Shown here piece by piece: positions 43,801 through 53,500 of a stretch of DNA of 64,000 bases; position 1 is the stretch's first letter; each line of letters begins with the position of its first letter. The DNA comes from Oscillospiraceae bacterium. Its GTDB lineage: Bacteria; Bacillota; Clostridia; Oscillospirales; Oscillospiraceae. Below the pieces are notes generated by a model. The model was given only the letters and a program-made list of their open reading frames with translations. It did no database searches and was not told the origin of the DNA. The DNA lies in NCBI GenBank assembly GCA_017448455.1, contig JAFSLL010000142.1, positions 1-64,000 on the forward strand. The letters run 5' to 3'. The position numbers and the translations under genes are program-made.

Positions 43801-46593
43801 GCCAGCGTGACAAACATAGAATCGGATATTTTCAAAGGCTGTGTCAGTCTGACAAGCGCAGGCCCGATCGGGAGCGGATGTAGTCTTGAGTTTGGCTGGA
43901 CGACAGCTATTCCCGCAGGGGCTTTCGACGGGTGCAGCGGCTTGACAGGAATTACGATACCGAATACCGTGACAAGCATTGGCGATTATGCTTTACACGG
44001 ATGCAGCAGCCTTGCAGGCATAACGATACCGGAAACAGTAACAAGCATTGGCAATTCTGCTTTATACGGGTGCAGCAGCCTGAAACACATTACAATCCCG
44101 GAAGGCGTGAAAAACATTGGTTCTTTTGCCTTTGGTGGTTGTGCTGGTCTTGTTAGCGCAGGCCCGATCGGGAGCGGATGCAGCTTTGAATATGGTTGGG
44201 AGACGATGCTCCCTGAGCATGCCTTCGGTGGCTGTGATAGTTTGGCCTCTATCACGGTTCCGGAAACCGTGACAAGCATTGGAGCCTATGCATTTGGATG
44301 CTGCAGCAGTCTGAAAAGCATCACGATTCCGGATGGAGTTACAAACATCAGGAGCATGACATTCTGCTGGTGCAGCGGACTTGTTGATATTACACTTCCG
44401 GAAGGGATCACCAGCATCAGTTATGATGCCTTTATGGGCTGTTACAATCTTCGAACTGTCTTTTTTGGTGGCACAAAAGGAGACTGGCAAGCCATTTCGA
44501 GTGCTGACGAACTGAATAATGTCGATCTGTTCTCAACTGACAACTATGACGAAGAGCTGTATGTTGAAATCACGACTCAGGATGTCCCGGGTGGGGTCAA
44601 GGTTTCCATGAGCAAAACCGGCGATGGCACAATCTATTACACGCTGGATGGCACCATGCCTTGTACTGCTTCCATACCCTATACGGGACCGTTCCTGCTG
44701 AAAGAAGCCGGAGACATTTTTGTCAATGCCATGGTAATTATTCCGTCCATTGGAACCTATGGGGACACTACCACGGAGTTCGTAGCCCTGGAACAGTCCA
44801 AGGCACCTCAAGTCTATGAACAGAATGGTACAGTTGTCATGAACGGTGCGACGGGATGTATCTACTATACCTTCGACCTGACAGCAGAACCGTCAACTTC
44901 GAGCGCAAAATACGAAAGTCCGATTCTTCTGTCGGAGACAAAGGTAGTTCGAGCGAAAGTAATCGAAACAGGAAAAGTGCCGAGTTCTGTAGTGAGCTAT
45001 GCCTTCTATGTAACTGCTGGAGGAATTGATTATCCTGACGACAGCTACTGTTTTACCAACACAGCAAGTTCTTTTGGTTACGGGAAAAATTATCGTATCA
45101 GAGAGAACAGATATAGAGAGATCTTTGGAGATGCGGTGGGAAAATTCCTGTACAATGAATATTCTGTAGCATACCAAGAGGAATATTACAGGTGGGCCGG
45201 CAACTGTTTCGGTATGTCTGCAACCTCTCTGATGTTCGCAAACGGAATGCTGAACCTTCATGATTACAGCATCACTGCACAATCGGTTTATGATCTTCCT
45301 GCGCCAAAGGCAACGGACAGCAATTTAACCCAGTTGATTGAGAGGTATCAGCTTTCTCAGTTCCTGAGAGAAGTGATAGAAGAAAAGGAAGACGCAATCC
45401 ACGGCGGCAACATGGTGCACAGCGGTGAGGTGACTGAGGCTGCAGCCGGAGACCGGCTGTTAAGTGCCATCCAAAAAGCGTGCAGCGGAGGGGAGCCAAT
45501 TGTATTGATTATATGGGCGCAGCAGATGTCGCACGAACATGCAGTTGTTCCCTATAAACTAGCTGATGGCAAAATTTATATCTATGACTGCGATATTCCG
45601 GGAATGGAAAATACCATATCATATGAGAAAAGTCAGAAAGACGGAAGCTATACATTCAACTACAAAGGAATGTATAATTATGGATTTGCAGTCGCGTATA
45701 TTTCACTAAACAGACTGTTAAGCAAACTCGAAGGGTTTGAAACAGGGCAGGCAGATCTGACGGCAAACGGGAAGGAACAGCTGCTGGTTTCTCTGAACAC
45801 GAGCAGTTTCCGAATCGTTGATGAAAACGGAAATGAAGTAACAAATTATACTACCATTCATGCGTCAGACATGATACAGGCATCTGAAACGATACTGTAT
45901 CTGGATGTTGGCAACTATACCATCCTCAATCAAGATAGTACGCTTGAAGAGTTTACTATTTCTGCTGCAACAGAAAGCGACTACTGCACTGTAACGGTAG
46001 AGGACCCCGCTGCGGAGATACAAATCGGTATAGAGAATGAACATTTATTCATGTCAGTCACCAGCGAAAAGCAGGTAGCTTTGTCAGTCTGTGTGCTGAC
46101 AGCAGCCTCAGAAGAGAACACGATTGAGACAACAGCGGATTATTTAAAGGTCTATACATACTCGGATACAGCAACCATTGTTGAAACCACGGCTACCGGT
46201 ATCATCGGAAACGGCGAGGAGATTAATCTGACAGAAGACGGACAGAACGGCGGTATCTATTACGGCGCGGTCGGACATAAGCTGGAAGCAATCGCACAGG
46301 AAGCTTATGAAGAAAATGTCGGGATCCGGGTAAGCACGGATATCACGGGACTGATCGAAGAGACTTTCACCCTGACGGCCAATGTAACCGGCGCGGGAGA
46401 AACTGCGGTCGTTTATGCAGCGAGCTATGACGCTGCAGGGAAGATGACTGATATCCACAGCTGGGAGACCCAGTCAGGCAAGACAAAGTATCCGTTTACG
46501 ATAGAAGCGGGTACTGCAGCAGTCAAGATTTATGTACTGGACAAAAACACAAGCAAACCGCTGACGGAGTCGCTGACTCTGCGGCAGGGATGA
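40837..46593 (+). CDS. Array paralogue 4: secreted BspA-type LRR protein, divergent C39-like peptidase domain
   Basis: A 1918-aa exported protein with an AGGGGGA site about 12 nt before the ATG and the signal peptide KTLIVLIIIVISLFALSFSASA, nearly the same as in paralogues 6 and 7. Two N-terminal-type modules (start and near residue 619) head LRR blocks of about 18 and 21 units, with three AGPIGSGC variants. The peptidase-like domain differs from most copies: it has AGNCFGMS (Cys1457), an insertion before the Cys (SVAYQEEYYRW) and HEHAVVPY (His1568), with Asp1584 in YDCD. The motif before the His reads IIWAQQM instead of ILWKNGL. It therefore belongs to a second subtype, possibly with another specificity. 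Confidence 0.84.
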   Translation: MKKQIIKTLIVLIIIVISLFALSFSASAEGTAELMETYTGTCGDNLTWTLDTSTGVLTISGTGEMDDWYMGGVPEWVSCGYTDRITEIVIHQGVTSIGGQAFYDCVGVTSVTIPNSVRSIGNSAFCGCLSLSNVIIPDGVRSIGDSAFYDCSNLTDLIIPDSVTSIGSAAFYGCSRLEEFTIPKGVTGIAQNTFWRCNSLKSIIISEGVTNIDYTAFDECTSLLAFSVESGNQSYCAEDGVLFTGDKTRLIKYPAGKTAASYTIPDEVIELDDHAFYDCDKLTSITVPSNVTDIRGEIDGEEMFAGCSSLSAINVDSDNPVYCSEDGILFNKDKTILLQYPCSKAGSAYQIPETVKSIGRCAFDQCSKLTGVIIPSNVTSVELAAFRGCSSLTTAGPIGSGCSIEFGWTSEIPEIAFSFCESLTSTFIPSGVKNIGAGAFENCSSLTSITLPDTLESMGESAFAKCISLKTINLPDSLTRLGSDVFYGCSALTEITIPDGVTSIEGNTFCGCSSLTNLSIPDSITSIGERAFSGSGLTNIAIPDGVTSIGEYAFYWCNKLTSIKIPFSVTNIGFFAFSGCSSLKTVKYIGTESQWQEITIGVYNESLLDANIEYLVQSGSCGEKLTWTLNTITGELTISGSGKMYDWRQWSFVSHTFSDPAPWDDYRNQIKTITINEGATSIGSAAFTGCSSLTAITIPTSITSIEASALSNCTGLTEVIIPDSVTSIWGSAFYGCSSLTDIKISESIKSIPYNLFYGCSSLKEITIPDSVTSIGESAFRECKSLVHVTIPNGVTVIDKYAFYKCSSLNSVTIPNSVTSIKDWAFTGCNDLKEITIPDSVTDIGSSAFNGCNSLTNIIIPSNVKSIGSYAFYRCSSLTEVTIPDSTESLGAVAFGACTALHTFTVDSDNPAYCAENGVLYNKSKTQLIQYPAGRTETSYQILNTATIIGKYAFYGCKSLTDITVPSSVTSIGASAFSDCTGLANITMPASVTNIESDIFKGCVSLTSAGPIGSGCSLEFGWTTAIPAGAFDGCSGLTGITIPNTVTSIGDYALHGCSSLAGITIPETVTSIGNSALYGCSSLKHITIPEGVKNIGSFAFGGCAGLVSAGPIGSGCSFEYGWETMLPEHAFGGCDSLASITVPETVTSIGAYAFGCCSSLKSITIPDGVTNIRSMTFCWCSGLVDITLPEGITSISYDAFMGCYNLRTVFFGGTKGDWQAISSADELNNVDLFSTDNYDEELYVEITTQDVPGGVKVSMSKTGDGTIYYTLDGTMPCTASIPYTGPFLLKEAGDIFVNAMVIIPSIGTYGDTTTEFVALEQSKAPQVYEQNGTVVMNGATGCIYYTFDLTAEPSTSSAKYESPILLSETKVVRAKVIETGKVPSSVVSYAFYVTAGGIDYPDDSYCFTNTASSFGYGKNYRIRENRYREIFGDAVGKFLYNEYSVAYQEEYYRWAGNCFGMSATSLMFANGMLNLHDYSITAQSVYDLPAPKATDSNLTQLIERYQLSQFLREVIEEKEDAIHGGNMVHSGEVTEAAAGDRLLSAIQKACSGGEPIVLIIWAQQMSHEHAVVPYKLADGKIYIYDCDIPGMENTISYEKSQKDGSYTFNYKGMYNYGFAVAYISLNRLLSKLEGFETGQADLTANGKEQLLVSLNTSSFRIVDENGNEVTNYTTIHASDMIQASETILYLDVGNYTILNQDSTLEEFTISAATESDYCTVTVEDPAAEIQIGIENEHLFMSVTSEKQVALSVCVLTAASEENTIETTADYLKVYTYSDTATIVETTATGIIGNGEEINLTEDGQNGGIYYGAVGHKLEAIAQEAYEENVGIRVSTDITGLIEETFTLTANVTGAGETAVVYAASYDAAGKMTDIHSWETQSGKTKYPFTIEAGTAAVKIYVLDKNTSKPLTESLTLRQG

Positions 46594-46640
46594 AAAAACT
46601 CAGACAGGTTTGAAAACAGGACTGATATGGGAGAGAGAAT

Positions 46641-49600
46641 ATGAAGGGAACGATCAGACAATTGACAGCGATATTGCTCTGCGTTGTTCTTTGCATAAGC
46701 TTTTCTCCCATGTCTGCCGGCGCGGAAAACGCGGAACTGTTGGACACATCTTCCGGCACCTGCGGCGATAACCTGACCTGGACGCTGGAATCGCCGTCCG
46801 GACAGCTGACTATCTCAGGAACGGGGGCAATGTATGACTGGTCGGAAGGCAGCAGACCATGGCCGGGATACAGGGTTCGGCGCGTGGTGATCGAAAACGG
46901 CGTGACGAGCATTGGCAAAAATGCTTTTTCCTACTGCAGCAATCTGACAAACATTTCGATCCCGGACAGTGTAACGGCGATCGGCAATTCGGCTTTTCGA
47001 AACTGCAGCAGTCTGACGGAGATTACAATCCCAAACGCGGTAACCAGCATCGGTGGGTTTGCCTTCTATGGCTGCAGCGGCCTGTTGAGCCTCGCGATTC
47101 CGGCAGGGGTTACGAGTATCGCCGATTATCTTTGCTGTGGCTGCAGCGGTCTGGCAAACATAATCATACCGGGAGGCGTAACAAGCATCGGGTACTCCGC
47201 CTTTTCCGGCTGCAGCAGCCTGACGGCTCTTGTGATTCCCGAAGGTGTAACAAGCATCGACGTTTTTGCTTTCTATAACTGCAGCAGTCTGATCAGCCTC
47301 ACCGTCCCGGGCAGCGTGACCGCAATCGGGCAGACGACGTTTGCCGGATGCAGCGGTCTGAAAAGTGCCGGACCGGTCGGAAGCGGAAGCGGTTATGAGT
47401 TTGGCTGGGCAGAAGAAATCCCGGACAACGCGTTTCGGGGCTGCAGCGCCATCAGTCGGATTCAGCTTCCGGACACCTTAACCACTGTCGGAAAAGCGGC
47501 ATTCCTTGGCTGCAGCAGCCTGACAGATATCACGATCCCGGGCAGGGTGAGCAGTATTGGTGACGAGGCATTTGGAGACTGCATTTCGCTGACCGCAGTC
47601 AATGTAGCAGCGGGCAGCGGATCATACTGCTCTGCTGACGGTGTGCTGTTCAATACGGACAAAACCAGACTGCTGTACTATCCTGCAGGCAAAGCAGGGA
47701 TATCCTATACGATACCGGATACGGTGAAAAGTATCGACGGATATGCTTTTGCCGGTTGTAAACTGACAAAGGTTCAAGTCCCGGGAAGTGTCACAAAGAT
47801 GGGATCATATGTGTTTTCCGACTGTACCGGCCTAACAAGCGCCGGACCGGCGGGAAGCGGATGTGGTATTGAATTCGGCTGGACAACACGTATCCCGCAG
47901 GCAGCGTTTTACGGCTGCGGCAGTCTGGAAAGCGTCAAGATCCCGGATAGCGTAACAAGCATTGGCGGATGGGCATTTGTTGAATGCAAAAGCCTGACCG
48001 GCATTGCAATCCCGGACGGTGTAACAAAGATTAACGACTGTACCTTCTCCGGCTGCAGCAGCCTGACGGCAGTTGCCATTCCCGAAAGAGTGACGTCGAT
48101 TCTGAGCAGCGCGTTTGCAGGCTGCAGCAGCCTTGTGAGCATCACGATCCCGGACGGTGTTACGGTTATAGACGATTACGCCTTCTCCCGCTGCAGGAGC
48201 TTAACGGACTTCACAATCCCGGTCGGTGTTACTAGCATCGGAAACTATGCCTTTTACGGCTGCTGTTCCCTCACGGAGATCTCCATCCCGGATGGTGTGA
48301 CGAGCATCGGCAGATGTGCTTTTCAATACAGCGGCATCAAAAGTGCTGTGATTCCGGGGAGCGTTTCCGAGCTGGGGCAAAAGGTGTTTGCCAATTGTCC
48401 GAGCCTCTCGGATGTCTATTATGGCGGTCAGCGCTCGGAGTGGAACACTCTGTCAGATAGCGCGGATCTGAACAGCGTCAACCTTTTTGCTGCTGAAGAC
48501 TATGATGAAGCGCTGACGGCCGACATCACGAAGGAGGAAGTACCGGGCGGGGTGAAAGTGAGCATGAGCACTGCCAGCGGAACGATCTATTACACGCTGG
48601 ACGGGACACTGCCCTGCACGGCGTCGATTCCGTATGAAGCGCCTTTCCTGCTGGAAGAAGCAGGAGACATCTTTATCAACGCCGTCGTCATTGACCGCAC
48701 AGAAGGAACTTACGGGGATGTTGTGACCGAGTATGTGGACCTGGAGCGGTCCGATGTGCCGGAAGTATATGAACTGAACGGTGCAATCCATATGGACGGA
48801 ACCCTGACAAAGCCGGGGGGAATCTACTACTGCTTCGATCTGACAACAGAGCCGACAGCAGCAAGTGACAAATATGTGAACCCGGTCCTCCTTTCAGAGA
48901 CAAAAGTGATTCGAGCCAGGGTGATCGAAACAGGAAAAGCGCCGAGCGCTCTGGTGAGTTATGCTTTTTATATGACATCCGGGGGCATTGCATTCCCGGA
49001 TGACAGCTACAGCTTTCCCAACACGGCAGCGTCCTTCGGCTACGGGAATGCCTTCCGCATCGGAGAAGAACAATACGGGGAAATCTTCGGCAGCACGGCC
49101 GGCCACTTCCTGTATAACATCTATAACAGCAGATGGGGCGGCTCGTGTTTCGGCATGTCCGCAACCGCCCTGATGTTCAGCGACGGGGTACTGAACCTCG
49201 GCGACTACAGCGGCAGCGCACAGAACGTCAACGGGATTGCGGCTCCGCGGTCACGGGAAAGCGAGCTGACCAGGCTGATTGAGCGCTACCAAGTGGCACA
49301 GTTTCTGCCGGAGATGGTGAAAGAGCGCAATGATATCAGCAGCGGTGGGAATATGGTGATCTCAGGGCTCAGTTCAGAGACTGCCGGAGACAGTCTCCTG
49401 CGCGCGGTGCAGAAGGCCTGCACCGGAGGAGAGCCGATTATCCTGATCCTGTGGAAAAACGGCCTGAACGGCAGCTACGCGGTAGTGCCGTACAGGCTGC
49501 AGAATGGCAAGATTTATATCTACGACAGCAACAGACCGAACGAAGAGAGAATTCTGACTTATACCAAAGACAGCGAAAGCGGATCATATCGGTTCAGTTA

Positions 49601-50519
49601 TGGGGAATACAGCTATGCGGTGTCCTACAACACCCTGAACACCCTGCTCAGCGGGCTGGAAGGGCTGCAGACCGGACAGGTAAGCCTGACGGCAGGCGGG
49701 AAGGAGCAGATGCTGGTTTCACTGAACACGAACAGCTTCCGAATTTTGGATGAAGCGGGGAATGAAGTTGCGGACTATACCGTGTGCCGCGCGACGGAAG
49801 ACATGGCACAATCCGTGGAAACGGTGCTGTATCTGGACGAAGGAACCTACACCGTCCTGAATGCGGACAACACCCTTGCTGCGTTTTCTCTTTCTGCGGC
49901 AACAGCGGGAGATTATTGCTCGGTGACGGTAAATGACCCGTCCGCACAGATTCGGATCGGTGTAGAGTATAGCCACTTGTCCGTGACGATTACGTGTGAC
50001 AGACAGGCATCCATGACTTTCCGGACGCTCAATTCTTCAAGCGTGGAAAATACAATAGGGTTGACAGCGGAATACGCAAAGGTCTCTGCTTGTACAGATC
50101 TCGCAACACTGGTCGAGACGACGGTGTCGAGCATCACCGGCAACGGGGAGACTATTGCGCTGACACAGGAAAACCAGGGCACAACGGTCTACTTTGGCAT
50201 GATAGGCGAGTCGGTCACGGAAGAGGCGAGGGATGCCTATGACGGCAGCGCGGAGATCCGACTGAGTACGGATATTGCGGAGCTACTGGATGAGAGCTTC
50301 ACTCTGACGGCCAGCGTGACCGGAGCAGGAGAGACAGCCATCGTCTATGCGGCGAGCTATGACGTGTCTGGACAGATGACCACTGTTCAAAGCCGGGAAA
50401 CCCAGGCAGGGAAGACGAAGTACCCGTTCACAATTGAAGCGAGCACTGCTGAAGTGAAAATCTATGTGTTGGACAAAAACACAAGCAAACCGCTGACGGT
50501 AGCACTGACTATTCAATGA
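46641..50519 (+). CDS. Array paralogue 5: LRR protein whose peptidase His is replaced by Tyr
   Basis: A 1292-aa exported protein with GGGAGAGAG just before the ATG. The signal peptide is QLTAILLCVVLCISFSPMSAGA, different from the other copies. One N-terminal module and about 20 regular LRRs with two AGPIGSGC-type variants lead to the chitobiase-like domains. The peptidase-like domain keeps Cys836 (GSCFGMS) and Asp962 (YIYDSN), but the His position is Tyr946: the codon at 49476-49478 is TAC where the other copies have CAT. If the triad assignment is right this copy is inactive and may work only as a binding protein. The frame is open and the rest is well conserved, so it is not an ordinary pseudogene. 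Confidence 0.85.
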   Translation: MKGTIRQLTAILLCVVLCISFSPMSAGAENAELLDTSSGTCGDNLTWTLESPSGQLTISGTGAMYDWSEGSRPWPGYRVRRVVIENGVTSIGKNAFSYCSNLTNISIPDSVTAIGNSAFRNCSSLTEITIPNAVTSIGGFAFYGCSGLLSLAIPAGVTSIADYLCCGCSGLANIIIPGGVTSIGYSAFSGCSSLTALVIPEGVTSIDVFAFYNCSSLISLTVPGSVTAIGQTTFAGCSGLKSAGPVGSGSGYEFGWAEEIPDNAFRGCSAISRIQLPDTLTTVGKAAFLGCSSLTDITIPGRVSSIGDEAFGDCISLTAVNVAAGSGSYCSADGVLFNTDKTRLLYYPAGKAGISYTIPDTVKSIDGYAFAGCKLTKVQVPGSVTKMGSYVFSDCTGLTSAGPAGSGCGIEFGWTTRIPQAAFYGCGSLESVKIPDSVTSIGGWAFVECKSLTGIAIPDGVTKINDCTFSGCSSLTAVAIPERVTSILSSAFAGCSSLVSITIPDGVTVIDDYAFSRCRSLTDFTIPVGVTSIGNYAFYGCCSLTEISIPDGVTSIGRCAFQYSGIKSAVIPGSVSELGQKVFANCPSLSDVYYGGQRSEWNTLSDSADLNSVNLFAAEDYDEALTADITKEEVPGGVKVSMSTASGTIYYTLDGTLPCTASIPYEAPFLLEEAGDIFINAVVIDRTEGTYGDVVTEYVDLERSDVPEVYELNGAIHMDGTLTKPGGIYYCFDLTTEPTAASDKYVNPVLLSETKVIRARVIETGKAPSALVSYAFYMTSGGIAFPDDSYSFPNTAASFGYGNAFRIGEEQYGEIFGSTAGHFLYNIYNSRWGGSCFGMSATALMFSDGVLNLGDYSGSAQNVNGIAAPRSRESELTRLIERYQVAQFLPEMVKERNDISSGGNMVISGLSSETAGDSLLRAVQKACTGGEPIILILWKNGLNGSYAVVPYRLQNGKIYIYDSNRPNEERILTYTKDSESGSYRFSYGEYSYAVSYNTLNTLLSGLEGLQTGQVSLTAGGKEQMLVSLNTNSFRILDEAGNEVADYTVCRATEDMAQSVETVLYLDEGTYTVLNADNTLAAFSLSAATAGDYCSVTVNDPSAQIRIGVEYSHLSVTITCDRQASMTFRTLNSSSVENTIGLTAEYAKVSACTDLATLVETTVSSITGNGETIALTQENQGTTVYFGMIGESVTEEARDAYDGSAEIRLSTDIAELLDESFTLTASVTGAGETAIVYAASYDVSGQMTTVQSRETQAGKTKYPFTIEASTAEVKIYVLDKNTSKPLTVALTIQ

Positions 50520-50566
50520 CAGACCGGGAAAACGAAAAACGACAGAAAACACAGGAGGCTCCATAT

Positions 50567-53500
50567 ATGAGAAAACATATTATCAAAACACTGATCATTC
50601 TTCTGGCAGGATTACTCTGCCTGTTTGCACTGTCGTTTTCCGCATCCGCGGAAGGAACCGCAGAGCTGATGGAAAGCTACTCCGGCACCTGCGGCGACAA
50701 TCTGACCTGGACGCTGGATACTGCGACGGGCGAACTGGTTATCTCCGGCACGGGAAATATGACGCCTTGGATGTATCAGAGCAGCGTGCCGTGGAATGAC
50801 TATCGGGAACAGATTTTGAGCGTGAAGATTAATCCGGGAGCCACTGATATCAGAGAAAGCTCTTTCAGCGACTGTAGCAATTTGAGAAGCGTCATCATTC
50901 CGGAAAGTGTGACAAGCATTTATGACAACGCTTTTAGAAACTGCACCAGTCTGACAGACATTACAATCCCAAACGGAGTTACATGGATCAGAATCTATGC
51001 TTTCTCAAACTGCAGCGGTCTGACGAGCCTCACAATTCCGAGCAGCGTGACGAATATTGAAGAAGGTGCTTTCGAGGGGTGCAGTTCGTTGAAGACCATT
51101 ACGGTTGAAAACGGAAATCCATCCTACTGCTCTGAAGATGACGTTCTCTTTACTGCCGGCAAGACGGAATTGCTGTTGTTTCCGGCTGATAAAGATATAA
51201 GCGTTTATGCGATTCCGGCTGGCGTGACAAGCATCGCAATGAGTGCTTTTGCCGATAACAGCCACTTGACAAGCGTTACGATTCCGGACGGTGTTACGAC
51301 TATCGGATCCTCAGCGTTTGATGGCTGCAGCGAACTTCAGAGCGTCACGATCCCCAACAGCGTCACGAGCATTTACGGATGTGCGTTCCGCTCTTGCTTC
51401 AAGCTGGCAGATATCACGATTCCGAACGGTATTACAACGATTGGGTACTGCGCGTTTATGGGATGCAGTTCCATAAAAAGCATCACAATCCCGGGAAGCG
51501 TGACCAGCATCGGCTTCTCTTGCTTCTATGGCTGTGGTTTGCAAAGCGCCGGGCCGATCGGGAGCGGCTGCGATATTGAATACGGCTGGGAAACGGAAAT
51601 TCCTGCCAACGCGTTTAACAATTCCGATCTGACAAGCGTTACAATCCCGGGCACCGTGACCAGCATCGGTGATTCAGCCTTCTCATACTGCAATCTTTCA
51701 ACTGTCTATTTCAGAGGGACTCCAAAGCAGTGGGAAGCCATCACGATCGGGAGTAATAACGATTCTCTGCTGAACGCGGCTTTTGAGTATCCGGGTATCT
51801 ATTTCGGTGACTGTGGAGAAAACCTCACATGGGCACTGAACTCCTATACCGGTGAACTGTTCATCTACGGGACAGGCTCGATGTATTTTGACATGAGCGG
51901 GAAGTATACTTTTTCCTGGTATGAGCATAAGGATAAGATTAAAACGGTAATCATTGAAAACGGAGCGACTGGTATCGGGACGAATGCTTTCCTCGGGTGT
52001 AGTAACGTGACTGGCGTTTCCATTCCGGAAAGTGTCAGCTCAATCGGGGACAGGGCTTTCAGCGGCTGCTCCGGGTTGACAGGCCTTTCACTTCCAAATA
52101 GTCTTACATACATTGGGAATTATGCCTTCCGTGGTTGCAGCGGGCTGACCGAACTTGCTATTCCGCAAAGCGTTACAAGCATTGGAGAAGGTGTTTTTGA
52201 AGACTGCAGCAAACTGACAAGCATGGCGATTCCGAACGGTGTAACGTGGATATTGGGCAGCACATTCTCGGGGTGCAGCAGTCTGACGAGTGTTACGATT
52301 CCGGAGAGTGTGACGACGATTATGGGTTATGCTTTTCGTGGCTGCAGCAGCCTGACGAGTCTGACCGTTCCGGAGACGGTAACTGCAATCAGAGAATATG
52401 CTTTCTCCGGCTGCACCGGACTGACAGAATTCACGATTCCTGAGAGCATAACCAGCATTGAATATGGCGTTTTCTACGGCTGCAGCAATCTCAGAAACGT
52501 CACAATTCCGGAGACTGTAACGAGCATCGGCAGCCATGCCTTTGCCAACTGCACCAGTCTGGCGGATATCACCATTCATGCCGGAATAAAAAGTATCGGA
52601 TCCTACGCGTTCTGGAGATGTACCAGCCTGACGGAGATTACGATCCCAAGCGGAGTAGAAAGCATTGGCGACGGCTTGATTGCCGGCTGTACCTCCATGC
52701 AGAATATCGTTGTTGAGTCCGGCAACCCGGTATGTTGTGTTGAGAACGGTGTCCTTTTCAACAAAAATAAAACGCAGCTGCTGCAATATCCCGTCGGCAG
52801 AACAGATACAGACTATCAGATACCGAATACCGTAACAAGAGTCGGGAAATATGCCTTTTACGGAGATAAAAACCTGACCGGCGTAACAATCCCGAGCAGT
52901 GTAACAAGTCTCGACTCCTACGCCTTTGACGGCTGCAGCAGCCTGGCAGGTATTGTGATTCCGCAGTCCGTAATGAGCTTTGGATCGGATGTTTTCCACG
53001 GCTGCAGCAAACTGACAAGCGCCGGCCCGTATGGGAGCGGCTGCAGCATTGAGTTTGGCTGGGAGACAGAAATCCCTGCAAGCACGTTCTGCAACTGCAG
53101 CAGTCTGACAAGCATTACCATTCCGGATACCGTGACAAATATCGGCGGATCTGCTCTCTACGGATGCAAGAACCTGACACATATCACGATCCCGGCGGGT
53201 GTGACAACGGGCATTAGTTTGGGAGGCTGCGACGGGCTGACAAGCGCCGGCCCGTACGGAAGCGGCTGCAGTATTGAATTTGGCTGGGAAGAAGAAATTC
53301 CCGATCGCGCCTTTTCCGGCTGCAGCAGTCTGACAAGCATTACCATTCCGGATACCGTGACGAGCATCGGAGCCTATGCGTTCGGAAGTTGCAGCGGGCT
53401 GAAAAGCATTGAAATCCCGGATGGCGTAACAAGGATCGAGAAGATGACTTTCTGCTGGTGCAGCGGCCTTAGCGACATTGTAATTCCCGACGGAGTAACC

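Noticed and set aside
46641..50519. Paralogue 5 as a pseudogene because of the His to Tyr change
   Set aside because: The frame, ribosome site, signal peptide and all other domains are intact, so a functional non-catalytic protein is at least as likely.
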